Made by a program: the position numbers and the translations under genes. 64,000 bases of DNA, taken from positions 62,001 through 126,000 of the forward strand of contig CAZBST010000006.1 in the NCBI GenBank assembly GCA_964494805.1, written 5' to 3'. Under the pieces are notes generated by a model, which saw only the letters and a list, made by a program, of their open reading frames with translations, had not been told where the DNA came from and searched no databases. The stretch comes from CAIYOL01 sp964494805 (GTDB taxonomy: Bacteria > Planctomycetota > Phycisphaerae > Sedimentisphaerales > Anaerobacaceae). Shown piece by piece: positions 1 to 8,043 of the stretch; the stretch's first letter is position 1, and each line of letters starts with the position of its first letter.

Positions 1-2
1 TT

Positions 3-266
3 AGCTACAGAATTGTCGCCGAACGGCCGTTGATAGATTATGCCTACTTTCTTGGTTTGATAAGCGCTTCTATTGCGGTGTTTAACATTTTGCCTCTGCT
101 GCCTTTTGACGGAGGATTTATTGTGTTTCTGCTGATTGAGAAAATCAAAGGTTCACCTGTTAGTGCGCGTGTTCAGGAGAAAATTGCTTCTATCGGCTGG
201 GTGCTTGTGATTGCTCTTATTCTTTACGTGACGTTTAACGATATTGTCAGGAGTTTTTTTAGCTGA
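3..266 (+). CDS. rseP: RseP-like site-2 (M50) zinc protease, C-terminal part
   Basis: The reading frame is already open at the window edge, so this is only the end of the gene. It encodes the last two membrane segments of a site-2 intramembrane zinc metalloprotease. The motif NILPLLPFDGG matches the conserved N-x-x-P...DGG element of M50 proteases, whose Asp is the third zinc ligand. A hydrophobic helix (GWVLVIALILYV) near the end matches the last RseP helix. RseP-type proteases cleave membrane-anchored anti-sigma factors and signal-peptide remnants in the inner membrane. The HExxH and PDZ parts lie outside the window, so exact orthology cannot be tested. The next gene starts 19 bases downstream. 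Confidence 0.75.
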   Translation, partial: SYRIVAERPLIDYAYFLGLISASIAVFNILPLLPFDGGFIVFLLIEKIKGSPVSARVQEKIASIGWVLVIALILYVTFNDIVRSFFS

Positions 267-284
267 GTGATTGGCGAGTGAGGA

Positions 285-1619
285 ATGACGAGCTTTGAAG
301 AATATCATAACGGGCAATTCGGTGCTCTGAGAGAAGCGGATGCTCAAGTTTATGGGCTAATTGCAGCAGAGTATAGGAGACTACAAAACAGCATAGAGCT
401 TCTCGCTGCAGAGAATCAATGCTCGCTGGCAGTTTTAGCGGCGCTCGGTTCGGTTGTTCAGAATAAGACGGCCGAGGGTTTTCCGGGGGCCAGACTTCAC
501 GGAGGCTGCGAAGTTATTGACGATGTGGAGAGGCTTGCCGTCAGCAGGGCGAAGGAGGCGTTCGGTGCGCGATATGCAAACGTTCAGCCACATTCGGGCA
601 CGGGCGCCAACCAAATTGTTATTAACGCAGTGCTGGAAGTGGGCGATAAGATATTAAGTCTCGGTTTGGAGCAGGGGGGACATTATTCGCACGGTGATGC
701 ATTTTCCCTCACCGGTAAGTTTTTTGATGTAGAGAATTACTACCTCGATAAAAGAACTTTTCTTTTAGATTACGACGCTATCAGGGACAGGGCAGCCAAA
801 GTAAAACCCAGATTGATTATATGCGGTGCCTCTGCCTACGTCAGGACAATAGATTTCGAGAAGTTCAGAGAGATTGCGGACGAAGTGGGGGCATATCTTC
901 TAGCGGATATCTCGCACATATCGGGATTGGTGGCGGCTGGTGCTCATCCGTCATCGGTGGACTATGCGCATTTTACAACAACGAGCACATATAAGCCGGG
1001 AGGTCCAAGAGGCGGCCTTATACTGATTGGCAGAGACTGCGAAAAGAAGATAAAAGTGCAGGGGAAAGATATGCCTCTGTGGGAACGAATTGAGGACACA
1101 ACATTTCCTGGTGTGCAGGGGACGCCGTATTTGAATCACATAGCAGCTAAAGCGGTTTTCTTCAAAGAAATGCTTGCCGACGAATACAGGGCCAGACAAT
1201 TCAAAATCATAGAAAATGCAAAAAGACTGGCAGACGATTTACTTGATGCAGGACTTGACGTGCTCACAAAAGGGACAGATAATCATATGATTCTTGTAAA
1301 CGTAGCTAATTCACGGAAGGGCTTGACTGGCGTGACGGCACAGAAGTGTCTTGAAGAATGTGGTATAATCGTTGATAGAATGCTGCTGCCTTACGACGAG
1401 AGAGCATCTGCGATTACCAGTGGCATAAGATTAGGCACACCGATTGTTACGAAAAATGGGATGGGAAGTGAACAAATGCAGAGTATAGCAGAGATGGTAG
1501 ATGCTGTGCTAAAACGCGCAAAGATAATAAGCGAAACCGAATACGAAATAGACGGCTTATTCAGGGAACAGATAAAAGCCAAAGCAGCTGAATTATGCGA
1601 CAAGTTTCCGATGTGTTAG
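285..1619 (+). CDS. Divergent serine hydroxymethyltransferase-like PLP enzyme
   Basis: A 444-residue fold-type I PLP enzyme that aligns over its full length with serine hydroxymethyltransferase (glycine/serine one-carbon exchange). The PLP lysine is kept (K237 in TSTYKPGGPRGG), as are D208, H211, H133 and E64. Several classical SHMT residues are changed: Y55 of the E. coli enzyme is T62, Y65 is H72, and the His before the PLP lysine is Tyr236. The usual SEN motif is AAENQ. These changes leave PLP chemistry possible but cast doubt on ordinary serine/glycine specificity. It lies beside glycan genes, not one-carbon genes. ATG 285 follows a GAGTGAGGA ribosome-binding site. It may be a true but divergent GlyA or a paralogue acting on another amino acid. 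Confidence 0.75.
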   Translation: MTSFEEYHNGQFGALREADAQVYGLIAAEYRRLQNSIELLAAENQCSLAVLAALGSVVQNKTAEGFPGARLHGGCEVIDDVERLAVSRAKEAFGARYANVQPHSGTGANQIVINAVLEVGDKILSLGLEQGGHYSHGDAFSLTGKFFDVENYYLDKRTFLLDYDAIRDRAAKVKPRLIICGASAYVRTIDFEKFREIADEVGAYLLADISHISGLVAAGAHPSSVDYAHFTTTSTYKPGGPRGGLILIGRDCEKKIKVQGKDMPLWERIEDTTFPGVQGTPYLNHIAAKAVFFKEMLADEYRARQFKIIENAKRLADDLLDAGLDVLTKGTDNHMILVNVANSRKGLTGVTAQKCLEECGIIVDRMLLPYDERASAITSGIRLGTPIVTKNGMGSEQMQSIAEMVDAVLKRAKIISETEYEIDGLFREQIKAKAAELCDKFPMC

Positions 1620-1643
1620 TTTTTTCCGTACAAGGAGACGGTA

Positions 1644-2594
1644 ATGTATAAAGAGCATACGGTTTGTGTGGTTGTTCCAGCATATAACGAAGAAAAGCTT
1701 ATCGGCAGAGTTCTTGAAACTATGCCGGGGTATGTTGACAAGATAGTGGTGGTGGATGATAAAAGCACGGATAGGACCGCGGAAATAGTTCGCGAAGCAG
1801 CCGATAAGTCGGACGGGAGGATTATTTTGATAGAACACCAAGAGAATCAGGGCGTCGGAGGTTCCATCGCAAGCGGTTACAAGTGGGCGCGCGATAATAA
1901 GATGTTTGCCACCGCTGTTATGGCCGGCGATGCCCAGATGGACCCTGGTGACCTGCCGAATCTTTTGGAGCCTGTGGTAACAGGTCAAATTGATTATGCC
2001 AAAGGCAACCGTCTTTTTACAGGAAACGCGTGGAATATAATTCCGAAAGTAAGATATCTCGGAAATTCGTTTCTTTCACTTTTGACGAAAATCGCAAGCG
2101 GGTATTGGCATATTGCGGATTCACAGACGGGCTATACCGTGATAAATCTCCACTGTCTTGAGCTTATCGACATCGATAAGATTTATAAACGTTACGGTAT
2201 GCCCAACGACCTGTTGGTTAAACTTAATATTTACAATCTAAGGGTCCGTGATATACCAGTGAGACCGGTTTATAACGTCGGTGGAAAGAGCGGCATAAGA
2301 ATTCATAACATCGTGCCGAAACTTTTCTGGTTGCTGTTCAAGTGTTTTTTATACAGGATGAAGGAGAAATATGTTATCAGGGATTTTCATCCGCTGATTT
2401 TCTTTTATGTATTTGGTTTTTTCTTTGATATTGCGGCGGTGATTCTTTTTGTCAGACTGTTTTACAGATGGTTTGCCGATGGATATATTCCGCCGATTAA
2501 TGCTCTGGCGGCGATGTTTTGCTTTATCTCGGCTGTGCAGTTTACACTCTTTGCGATGTGGTTCGATATGGAAAGCAATAAGGATTTGAAATGA
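1644..2594 (+). CDS. GT2-family glycosyltransferase with C-terminal membrane segments
   Basis: A 316-residue family 2 glycosyltransferase of the DPM1/GtrB type. It probably moves a sugar from a nucleotide donor to a polyprenyl phosphate or glycan acceptor at the inner membrane. Visible features are the N-terminal VVVPAYNEE motif, VVVDDKSTDRT, and the metal-binding acidic element in MAGDAQMDP. Two hydrophobic helices at about residues 250-310 anchor it. GGAGACGG lies just ahead of ATG 1644. A degraded copy of part of this gene family follows directly after the stop codon. The donor and acceptor cannot be read from sequence. Confidence 0.85.
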   Translation: MYKEHTVCVVVPAYNEEKLIGRVLETMPGYVDKIVVVDDKSTDRTAEIVREAADKSDGRIILIEHQENQGVGGSIASGYKWARDNKMFATAVMAGDAQMDPGDLPNLLEPVVTGQIDYAKGNRLFTGNAWNIIPKVRYLGNSFLSLLTKIASGYWHIADSQTGYTVINLHCLELIDIDKIYKRYGMPNDLLVKLNIYNLRVRDIPVRPVYNVGGKSGIRIHNIVPKLFWLLFKCFLYRMKEKYVIRDFHPLIFFYVFGFFFDIAAVILFVRLFYRWFADGYIPPINALAAMFCFISAVQFTLFAMWFDMESNKDLK

Positions 2595-2692
2595 GAGATT
2601 TTACCTTGTTGCTTGCAAAAATGGCTTCAGGTTATTGGCATATTCTCCGATGTGCAAACCGGGTTAACTATTATCTCCCGATAGAGCATTAA
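2595..2692 (+). pseudogene. Fragment of a second GT2 glycosyltransferase gene
   Basis: The DNA directly after the GT2 stop codon translates to KMASGYWHI, then after a one-base shift to SDVQTGLTII. This parallels KIASGYWHI-ADSQTGYTVI in the intact GT2 gene at about 2085-2145. It is therefore a short frameshifted relic of a paralogue, left when a neighbouring gene copy was lost or when the next AT-rich module was inserted. The DNA is clearly diverged from the intact gene, so it is not a recent duplication. Confidence 0.7.
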
Positions 2693-2724
2693 ATACTATT
2701 AAGTAAATTTTGCAGAAATCTGAT

Positions 2725-3858
2725 ATGAATAAAGTTTGCTCAAGATGTATTTTAGACGACAGGATACCGGGCATCACTTTTGATGAAAATGGAGTATGCC
2801 AGTATTGCAAAATACATGATGAACTAAAAAGGATGTACCCGTTAGATGATAAAGGCCAGGAAAATCTTGATAATTTGATTAAGAAAGTAAAAAGAAGAGG
2901 TAAGGGGAAAAAATATGATTGTATAATCGGTGTAAGCGGCGGAACAGACAGTACTTATACGTTATACCGGTTAGTAAAACTCGGAATTCGCCCTTTAGCT
3001 GTACATTTCGATAATGGATGGGATTCGGATATTGCAGTAAGGAATATCAAGAACGCCTGTTCCATAATGAATGTTGACCTTTATACATACGTGGTGGATT
3101 GGGAGGAGTTTAAAGATTTACAAAAATCGTTTTTAAAGGCTTCAACTCCTGATGCTGAAATTCCTACAGATGTTGGAATTCATTCGATATTAGTAAAAAT
3201 GGCTGCAAAAGAAGGCGTTAAGTATGTTTTTAATGGACACTCATTCAGGGCCGAGGGTCTAATGCCTATTGGGTGGACTTATATGGACGGTAAATATATT
3301 GATTATGTCCATAGAAAGTTTGGACGTATAAAATTGAAGACATTTCCTAATTTTAAAATAATAGATATTTTATACTATAATATTATCCTTGGCATTAAAG
3401 TGATACCAATCCTTAATTATTTTAAATATGAAAAAGCAAAGATAAAACCTTTCCTGGAAAAAGAGTTGGGGTGGCAGGATTACGGGGGCCATCATCATGA
3501 ATCTGTTTATACTAAATTCTACCAGTCATACCTGCTGCCAAGAAAGTTCAATATTGATAAAAGAATAGTCGATTATTCAGCGATGATAAGAGAGGCTGTA
3601 ATAGATAGAGAAACCGCAATTGAAGAGGTAGAACGAAATCCGCATCGCGTTAAAAGTGAGATTATAGATTATACCATCAGCAAGCTGGGCCTCACAAAAG
3701 AAGAATTTAATAATATTATGAACCTGCCTGTCAAAAGTTTTAATGATTATCCTAATTATTATAAAATCATTAAATTTTTTAGAATACCTATTAACCTTTT
3801 CGTCAAACTGGGTTTAATTCCTAAGTTGCTTTATCTTAAATACTTAGAAAATGAGTAA
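2725..3858 (+). CDS. N-acetyl sugar amidotransferase (WbpG family)
   Basis: A PP-loop ATP pyrophosphatase family protein of the WbpG/PseA type. With HisH2 and HisF2 it turns an N-acetyl group of a nucleotide sugar into an acetamidino group. Two CxxC pairs near the N-terminus (CSRC and CQYC) probably bind zinc. The PP-loop is VSGGTDST at about residues 70-77. ATG 2725 fits the family N-terminus (MNKVCSRC) better than TTG 2710; no strong ribosome-binding site is seen for either. The 3' end overlaps the next gene by 8 bases. Base composition is visibly AT-richer than the flanking GT2 and DUF354 genes, which suggests that this three-gene module arrived together. Confidence 0.85.
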   Translation: MNKVCSRCILDDRIPGITFDENGVCQYCKIHDELKRMYPLDDKGQENLDNLIKKVKRRGKGKKYDCIIGVSGGTDSTYTLYRLVKLGIRPLAVHFDNGWDSDIAVRNIKNACSIMNVDLYTYVVDWEEFKDLQKSFLKASTPDAEIPTDVGIHSILVKMAAKEGVKYVFNGHSFRAEGLMPIGWTYMDGKYIDYVHRKFGRIKLKTFPNFKIIDILYYNIILGIKVIPILNYFKYEKAKIKPFLEKELGWQDYGGHHHESVYTKFYQSYLLPRKFNIDKRIVDYSAMIREAVIDRETAIEEVERNPHRVKSEIIDYTISKLGLTKEEFNNIMNLPVKSFNDYPNYYKIIKFFRIPINLFVKLGLIPKLLYLKYLENE

Positions 3859-4477
3859 GATGATAGTTATTGTTGATTATGAAATGGGGAATCTTCGATC
3901 TGTATTAAAAGCATTTAAAAGAATTAATGCTGATGCCGTAGTTTCGTCAAAAATAGAAGATATAAAGAATGCCAGTAAATTAGTATTGCCTGGTGTCGGG
4001 CATTTCAGGAATGGAATGGATAAGTTGAAAAAACTGAATCTTGTTAGTGTTTTGAATGAAAAAGTTATTTTACAAAAAACTCCGATTTTGGGTATATGCC
4101 TTGGCATGCAATTGGTTACAAAATACAGCGAAGAAGGAGATTGCGAAGGCCTTGGATGGTTGGATGCCAGAACAATAAAATTCAATTTTAATACATCCAA
4201 TTCCATTTACAAAATACCTCACATGGGCTGGAATACGATAAGACCGGAAAAGGACTGTGTTTTATTTGACGGTTTGGGAAAAGATGCTTTATTTTACTTT
4301 GTCCATTCTTTTCATGTTTGCGCTGATAAGAAAGATGATATAAGTTCTACAACAGAATATAGTATCAGGTTTGTGTCATCTGTACAGAAGGATAATATTT
4401 ACGGTACGCAATTTCATCCTGAAAAAAGCCATAAAAACGGCCTTAAGATTTTAGTGAACTTTGTTGAAAAAACATAG
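3851..4477 (+). CDS. hisH2: HisH-like glutamine amidotransferase for sugar amidation (HisH2)
   Basis: A class I glutamine amidotransferase of 208 residues, resembling the HisH subunit of imidazole glycerol phosphate synthase. The catalytic triad is visible: C83 in GICLGMQ, with H189 and E191 in QFHPEK. HisH hydrolyses glutamine and passes ammonia to the HisF partner. Here it sits between a WbpG-type amidotransferase and an altered HisF, and no other histidine genes are in the window. Surface-sugar acetamidino synthesis is therefore far more likely than histidine synthesis. It overlaps the upstream gene by 8 bases, indicating translational coupling. Confidence 0.85.
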   Translation: MSKMIVIVDYEMGNLRSVLKAFKRINADAVVSSKIEDIKNASKLVLPGVGHFRNGMDKLKKLNLVSVLNEKVILQKTPILGICLGMQLVTKYSEEGDCEGLGWLDARTIKFNFNTSNSIYKIPHMGWNTIRPEKDCVLFDGLGKDALFYFVHSFHVCADKKDDISSTTEYSIRFVSSVQKDNIYGTQFHPEKSHKNGLKILVNFVEKT

Positions 4478-4505
4478 ATTTATAATCTTTTAGAGATCTT
4501 ACTTT

Positions 4506-5288
4506 ATGTTCCGTCCACGGGTAATTCCCTGTTTGTTGTTGAAGAGTAAAGGATTGGTTAAAACGGTCAAGTTTAAAAATCCTACTTATATAGGGGACCC
4601 TATGAATGCAATAAAAATTTTCAATGACCTGGAGGCGGACGAATTAGTCTTTTTAGATATTACCGCAACTAATGAGAATAGGCTTTTGTCGCTTGATTTG
4701 GTTGAAAAAATTGCTGAGGAGGCGTTTATGCCGTTTGCCGTAGGGGGAGGGATTAAGGGTTTAGATGAAATAAAGCAGATATTAAAAAAGGGTGCTGAAA
4801 AAGTTATTATTAATACTTCATCAGTTACAAATCCAAATTTAATCAGGGAAGCATCGGATGATTTTGGGAATCAAAGTATTATTATATCTATTGATGTAAA
4901 AAAAGATATCTGGAAGAAAAATAGGGTGTATATTAATAGTGGTAAGAAAAAGACGCCACTTGAGCCGGTTGAACACGCAAAAAAAATGGAACAATTAGGT
5001 GCCGGAGAGATTATAATTAATTCCATTGACAGAGACGGGACAATGGCCGGTTACGATATCGATTTAATTAAAGAAATTTCAGAATCTGTACAAATCCCGG
5101 TAGTTGCTCTTGGCGGAGCTGGTTCACTCAATGATTTTAAGGAGGCGATTGTTAATGGACATGCCTCTGCCGTTGCTGCTGGAAGTATGTTTGTATTTCA
5201 TGGCTCGAGAAGAGCGGTATTAATTAACTATCCTGAGAAAGAAGATATACAACATTTTTTGATATTTAATAATGAAAATACTTGTTGA
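4506..5288 (+). CDS. hisF2: HisF2/AglZ-type acetamidino modification protein
   Basis: A 260-residue TIM barrel of the HisF family with the paired phosphate-binding loops (AVGGG and ALGGAGS). The catalytic Asp of canonical HisF (IPCLDV, Asp11) is Leu here (IPCLLLK). That replacement typifies the HisF2 branch acting with WbpG-type enzymes rather than in histidine synthesis. The second Asp is retained in the SIDVK segment. The likely role is to channel ammonia from HisH2 to the sugar amidotransferase. The 3' end overlaps the start of the DUF354 gene by 17 bases. Composition changes from AT-rich to ordinary right at this overlap. Confidence 0.85.
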   Translation: MFRPRVIPCLLLKSKGLVKTVKFKNPTYIGDPMNAIKIFNDLEADELVFLDITATNENRLLSLDLVEKIAEEAFMPFAVGGGIKGLDEIKQILKKGAEKVIINTSSVTNPNLIREASDDFGNQSIIISIDVKKDIWKKNRVYINSGKKKTPLEPVEHAKKMEQLGAGEIIINSIDRDGTMAGYDIDLIKEISESVQIPVVALGGAGSLNDFKEAIVNGHASAVAAGSMFVFHGSRRAVLINYPEKEDIQHFLIFNNENTC

Positions 5289-6279
5289 TATTAATCATCC
5301 CGCCCATGTTCATCTGTTTAAGTATGTCATAGCGGAACTTCGAAATCATGGACACAGCGTGATTATAACCGCCAGCCGAAAGGACCTATCTTATAAACTG
5401 CTCGATGCATACGAGTTCGATTACATCAAAATGGGGACATACGGAGACAGCCTTGCGAAGAAGTTAATCAATTTTCCGATATTGGACTGCCGAATGGTCA
5501 AAGTGGTGCTTCAGCGTCAGCCGGATATTTTGACCGGAGTAGCGTCTTCCAGGATAGCTCATGCCGGCTTTCTGTGCAGAAAAAAGACGCTCATTCTCGA
5601 CGATACCGAGCATGCAACCGGCCAGATTGCATTATATAGACCGTTCGCAACGAACATTCTGACCCCGAGCTGTTTTACATTGGATTTGGGCAGGAAACAA
5701 ATCAGATATGAAGGCTGCCACGAGTTGGCATACCTGCACCCCAAACGGTTCACACCGGACAGAGAGGTCGCCAAAAAGCTCGGTATGGACATTTCAGAAA
5801 AATACTGCATAATTCGGTTCGTTTCGTGGGAATCTTCGCATGACATTGGTCAGCATGGGGTGGTGGTGGGACAGAGGCTGAATTTTATTAGGGAAATCTC
5901 AAGGTATGCTCGGCCTTACATCAGCTCAGAATCGCAATTGCCGGCGGAACTCGCATCTTACCAACTGAATGTGCCGCCGCATTTGGTTCATCACATAATG
6001 GCCTTTGCGTCGTTGTGTGTTACCGAAGGTGCGACGATGGCCTCGGAATCAGCGCTGCTGGGCGTGCCTGTGATATATGTAAATATGCTGACGGCGGGCA
6101 CAATACAGGAATTTGAACGATACGGATTGTTAGAGCGTATAACAGATACGCGTCGAGCTCTCGGTAGGGCGGTTGAATTGCTGAAAAAACCTGAAGACAA
6201 CAGTGGAAAATTGAAGAATTTTCTGCAAAACAAGATAGAGGTTACTGAATATATTGTTGAAACTATCGAAAAATATTAG
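5272..6279 (+). CDS. DUF354-family protein, GT-B-like fold
   Basis: A 335-residue protein starting MKILVDINHPAHVHLFK, the signature start of the DUF354 family. That family resembles the two-domain fold of UDP-GlcNAc 2-epimerases and GT-B glycosyltransferases. The C-terminal half has the donor-site-like segment VTEGATMASESALLGVPVI, similar to the stretch that binds the nucleotide sugar in those enzymes. DUF354 genes are commonly found in lipopolysaccharide and capsule loci beside sugar amidotransferases. It starts inside hisF2, implying coupled translation. Whether it is a transferase or an epimerase cannot be decided from sequence. Confidence 0.75.
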   Translation: MKILVDINHPAHVHLFKYVIAELRNHGHSVIITASRKDLSYKLLDAYEFDYIKMGTYGDSLAKKLINFPILDCRMVKVVLQRQPDILTGVASSRIAHAGFLCRKKTLILDDTEHATGQIALYRPFATNILTPSCFTLDLGRKQIRYEGCHELAYLHPKRFTPDREVAKKLGMDISEKYCIIRFVSWESSHDIGQHGVVVGQRLNFIREISRYARPYISSESQLPAELASYQLNVPPHLVHHIMAFASLCVTEGATMASESALLGVPVIYVNMLTAGTIQEFERYGLLERITDTRRALGRAVELLKKPEDNSGKLKNFLQNKIEVTEYIVETIEKY

Positions 6280-6360
6280 AGAAAATCGTATAATTCTGTT
6301 TTCTCCGGGTTTTACATAGTTATCGCAGCCAAAGAAAGCTGAAAAATCGGGAGTAGGATT

Positions 6361-8040
6361 ATGACTACGAGAATACAAGATAAAAATGAGGTTGGCGGTA
6401 TAAACTACTGGCTTTGTGTAGTAGGGATTACTGTTCTTATGTGCTGTATGGAAGGGAGGGAAATCAACCGACCCTTCTACGGGCTTCATAGCTGGGGAGA
6501 TGCAAACGGTGCCTGGGCCGCTCGAACTCATGTCAAGTATGGTTTATCTTACACAAAAGGCGTGTCCACCTGGGCGGTCGGCAATCCTCCTGTAAAAAAT
6601 CCCACAAGATACTATGACCACCCCCAGCTTGGCAGTATTCTTGCATGGTTTTTTGGTTCTATATTCGGTGTTCACGAGTGGACCTTCCGTTTTGTTACTC
6701 TTGTAGTTTCTATTGGGGCTTTGGCGATATTTATGCTGATACTCAAAGGTCTTATGGAACCGTTGCCTGCGTTGCTTGTGGGCCTTTTGTGGGCCATATT
6801 TCCTTTGACCGGCTATTTTGCGATGGGCGGGTGGACAACGTTTTTTGGCCTATCCGCAATATATTTTTATCTTGTTATAATCAAAGCATTTAAAGATAAT
6901 CCTGAACCGACTAAGTTTCATAAAATCGGGCTGGCTCTCAGTCTTTTCCTCGGTCTGCAGATTGACTGGTCAAATTTTTTCTATGCTCTTGCCATCGGCG
7001 TGCATTATGTCTTTCGGTGTGTAAAAAGAAAGCAGTTTCCGTCCATCCCATTGCTTGCGATTCTGGTATTGTCGCCGGGGGTAAGTGTGCTGATTACCTT
7101 TGCGATTATGCTTATCGGTTATGGCGGAGATATCACAAAGATAATTGAGCTTTACAAATGGCGAGCCGCGAAAGGCGAAATGCAGCAAATGCAGACCTTC
7201 GACTGGTCTTTGTGGTTTGGCAAACTTTGGGAATTTTCAGTTACCAACTATACGGTGCCTGTTTTGATAATTGCGATACTGTATATTACAATTGGTCAAC
7301 TATTTGTCTTTATGGAACAGCCTAACCCTAACACAGGCAGAAGGTGTAGACAATTTCCGCAGTTCTGGCTTTTCTTTATGGTTCCGGTTTTTCAGCTTTT
7401 TATATTGAGAGGCTGTTTATGGAGACATCAAATCTGGCTGTTGCCCTTGACGCCATCAGTGGCGATTGCTGCATCCCTGGGCATTTTTATGCTCTGGGAT
7501 TTTTTCAAAAAGATTAATTTTAAAATTGCCCTTGTTGTTGTTTTGGCGGTTCTAAGTATATGCATGGGCTACTGCATTGCCGGTACAAACTATTACTATT
7601 CAATTCGCTGGCAGCCGGAGGCAAAGATTAAAATGTTCCAGATGCTCAACTCTCGCATCCCGCCTGATAAGTATCTGCTTAGTTTTGACCCATTTATTGT
7701 TAACCAGCACGAATCAAAAGGTGCTTTCTATCGGCCTGAAGTAGCATGGTATCTTGACAGAGAAATAACACAGGCAGTGAAACTTGAGGAAATTACCAGC
7801 GCTGCCAAAACAGGCAAATATCCGTTTTATCTAATGCCTTTATCTGTGGGCGACCAGCGAACAGACGTGTATCTGGCGAATCTGAGCAGGCAGCTTCAGA
7901 AGCTTTATAAATACGAATACATACCCGGCTGGCCGGGCGAGGTAGATAAAAAAGGCAGATTCCTAAAAGCAGGTATGCCGACCTATATCCTTTTCGACCT
8001 GCGAAATCCAGTAAAACCTATTGATGAAACTGTGAAGTGA
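6361..8040 (+). CDS. GT-C membrane glycosyltransferase (ArnT/PMT-like)
   Basis: A 559-residue polytopic membrane protein of the dolichyl-phosphate-mannose/ArnT superfamily, which transfers a sugar from a polyprenyl-phosphate carrier on the outer face of the inner membrane. After the first helix it has an acidic loop motif (SWGDANG, D47), typical of the catalytic Asp in GT-C enzymes. The YYDHPQLG loop follows at about residue 80. About ten hydrophobic helices come next, with a soluble C-terminal domain of about 130 residues. ATG 6361 follows GTAGGATT. The asnB gene begins 3 bases after its stop, so the two are very likely co-transcribed. Confidence 0.8.
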   Translation: MTTRIQDKNEVGGINYWLCVVGITVLMCCMEGREINRPFYGLHSWGDANGAWAARTHVKYGLSYTKGVSTWAVGNPPVKNPTRYYDHPQLGSILAWFFGSIFGVHEWTFRFVTLVVSIGALAIFMLILKGLMEPLPALLVGLLWAIFPLTGYFAMGGWTTFFGLSAIYFYLVIIKAFKDNPEPTKFHKIGLALSLFLGLQIDWSNFFYALAIGVHYVFRCVKRKQFPSIPLLAILVLSPGVSVLITFAIMLIGYGGDITKIIELYKWRAAKGEMQQMQTFDWSLWFGKLWEFSVTNYTVPVLIIAILYITIGQLFVFMEQPNPNTGRRCRQFPQFWLFFMVPVFQLFILRGCLWRHQIWLLPLTPSVAIAASLGIFMLWDFFKKINFKIALVVVLAVLSICMGYCIAGTNYYYSIRWQPEAKIKMFQMLNSRIPPDKYLLSFDPFIVNQHESKGAFYRPEVAWYLDREITQAVKLEEITSAAKTGKYPFYLMPLSVGDQRTDVYLANLSRQLQKLYKYEYIPGWPGEVDKKGRFLKAGMPTYILFDLRNPVKPIDETVK

Positions 8041-8043
8041 AGT

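Noticed and set aside
3851..5288. hisH and hisF as histidine-synthesis genes
   Set aside because: They flank a WbpG-type amidotransferase, HisF lacks its catalytic Asp11, and no other his genes are present.
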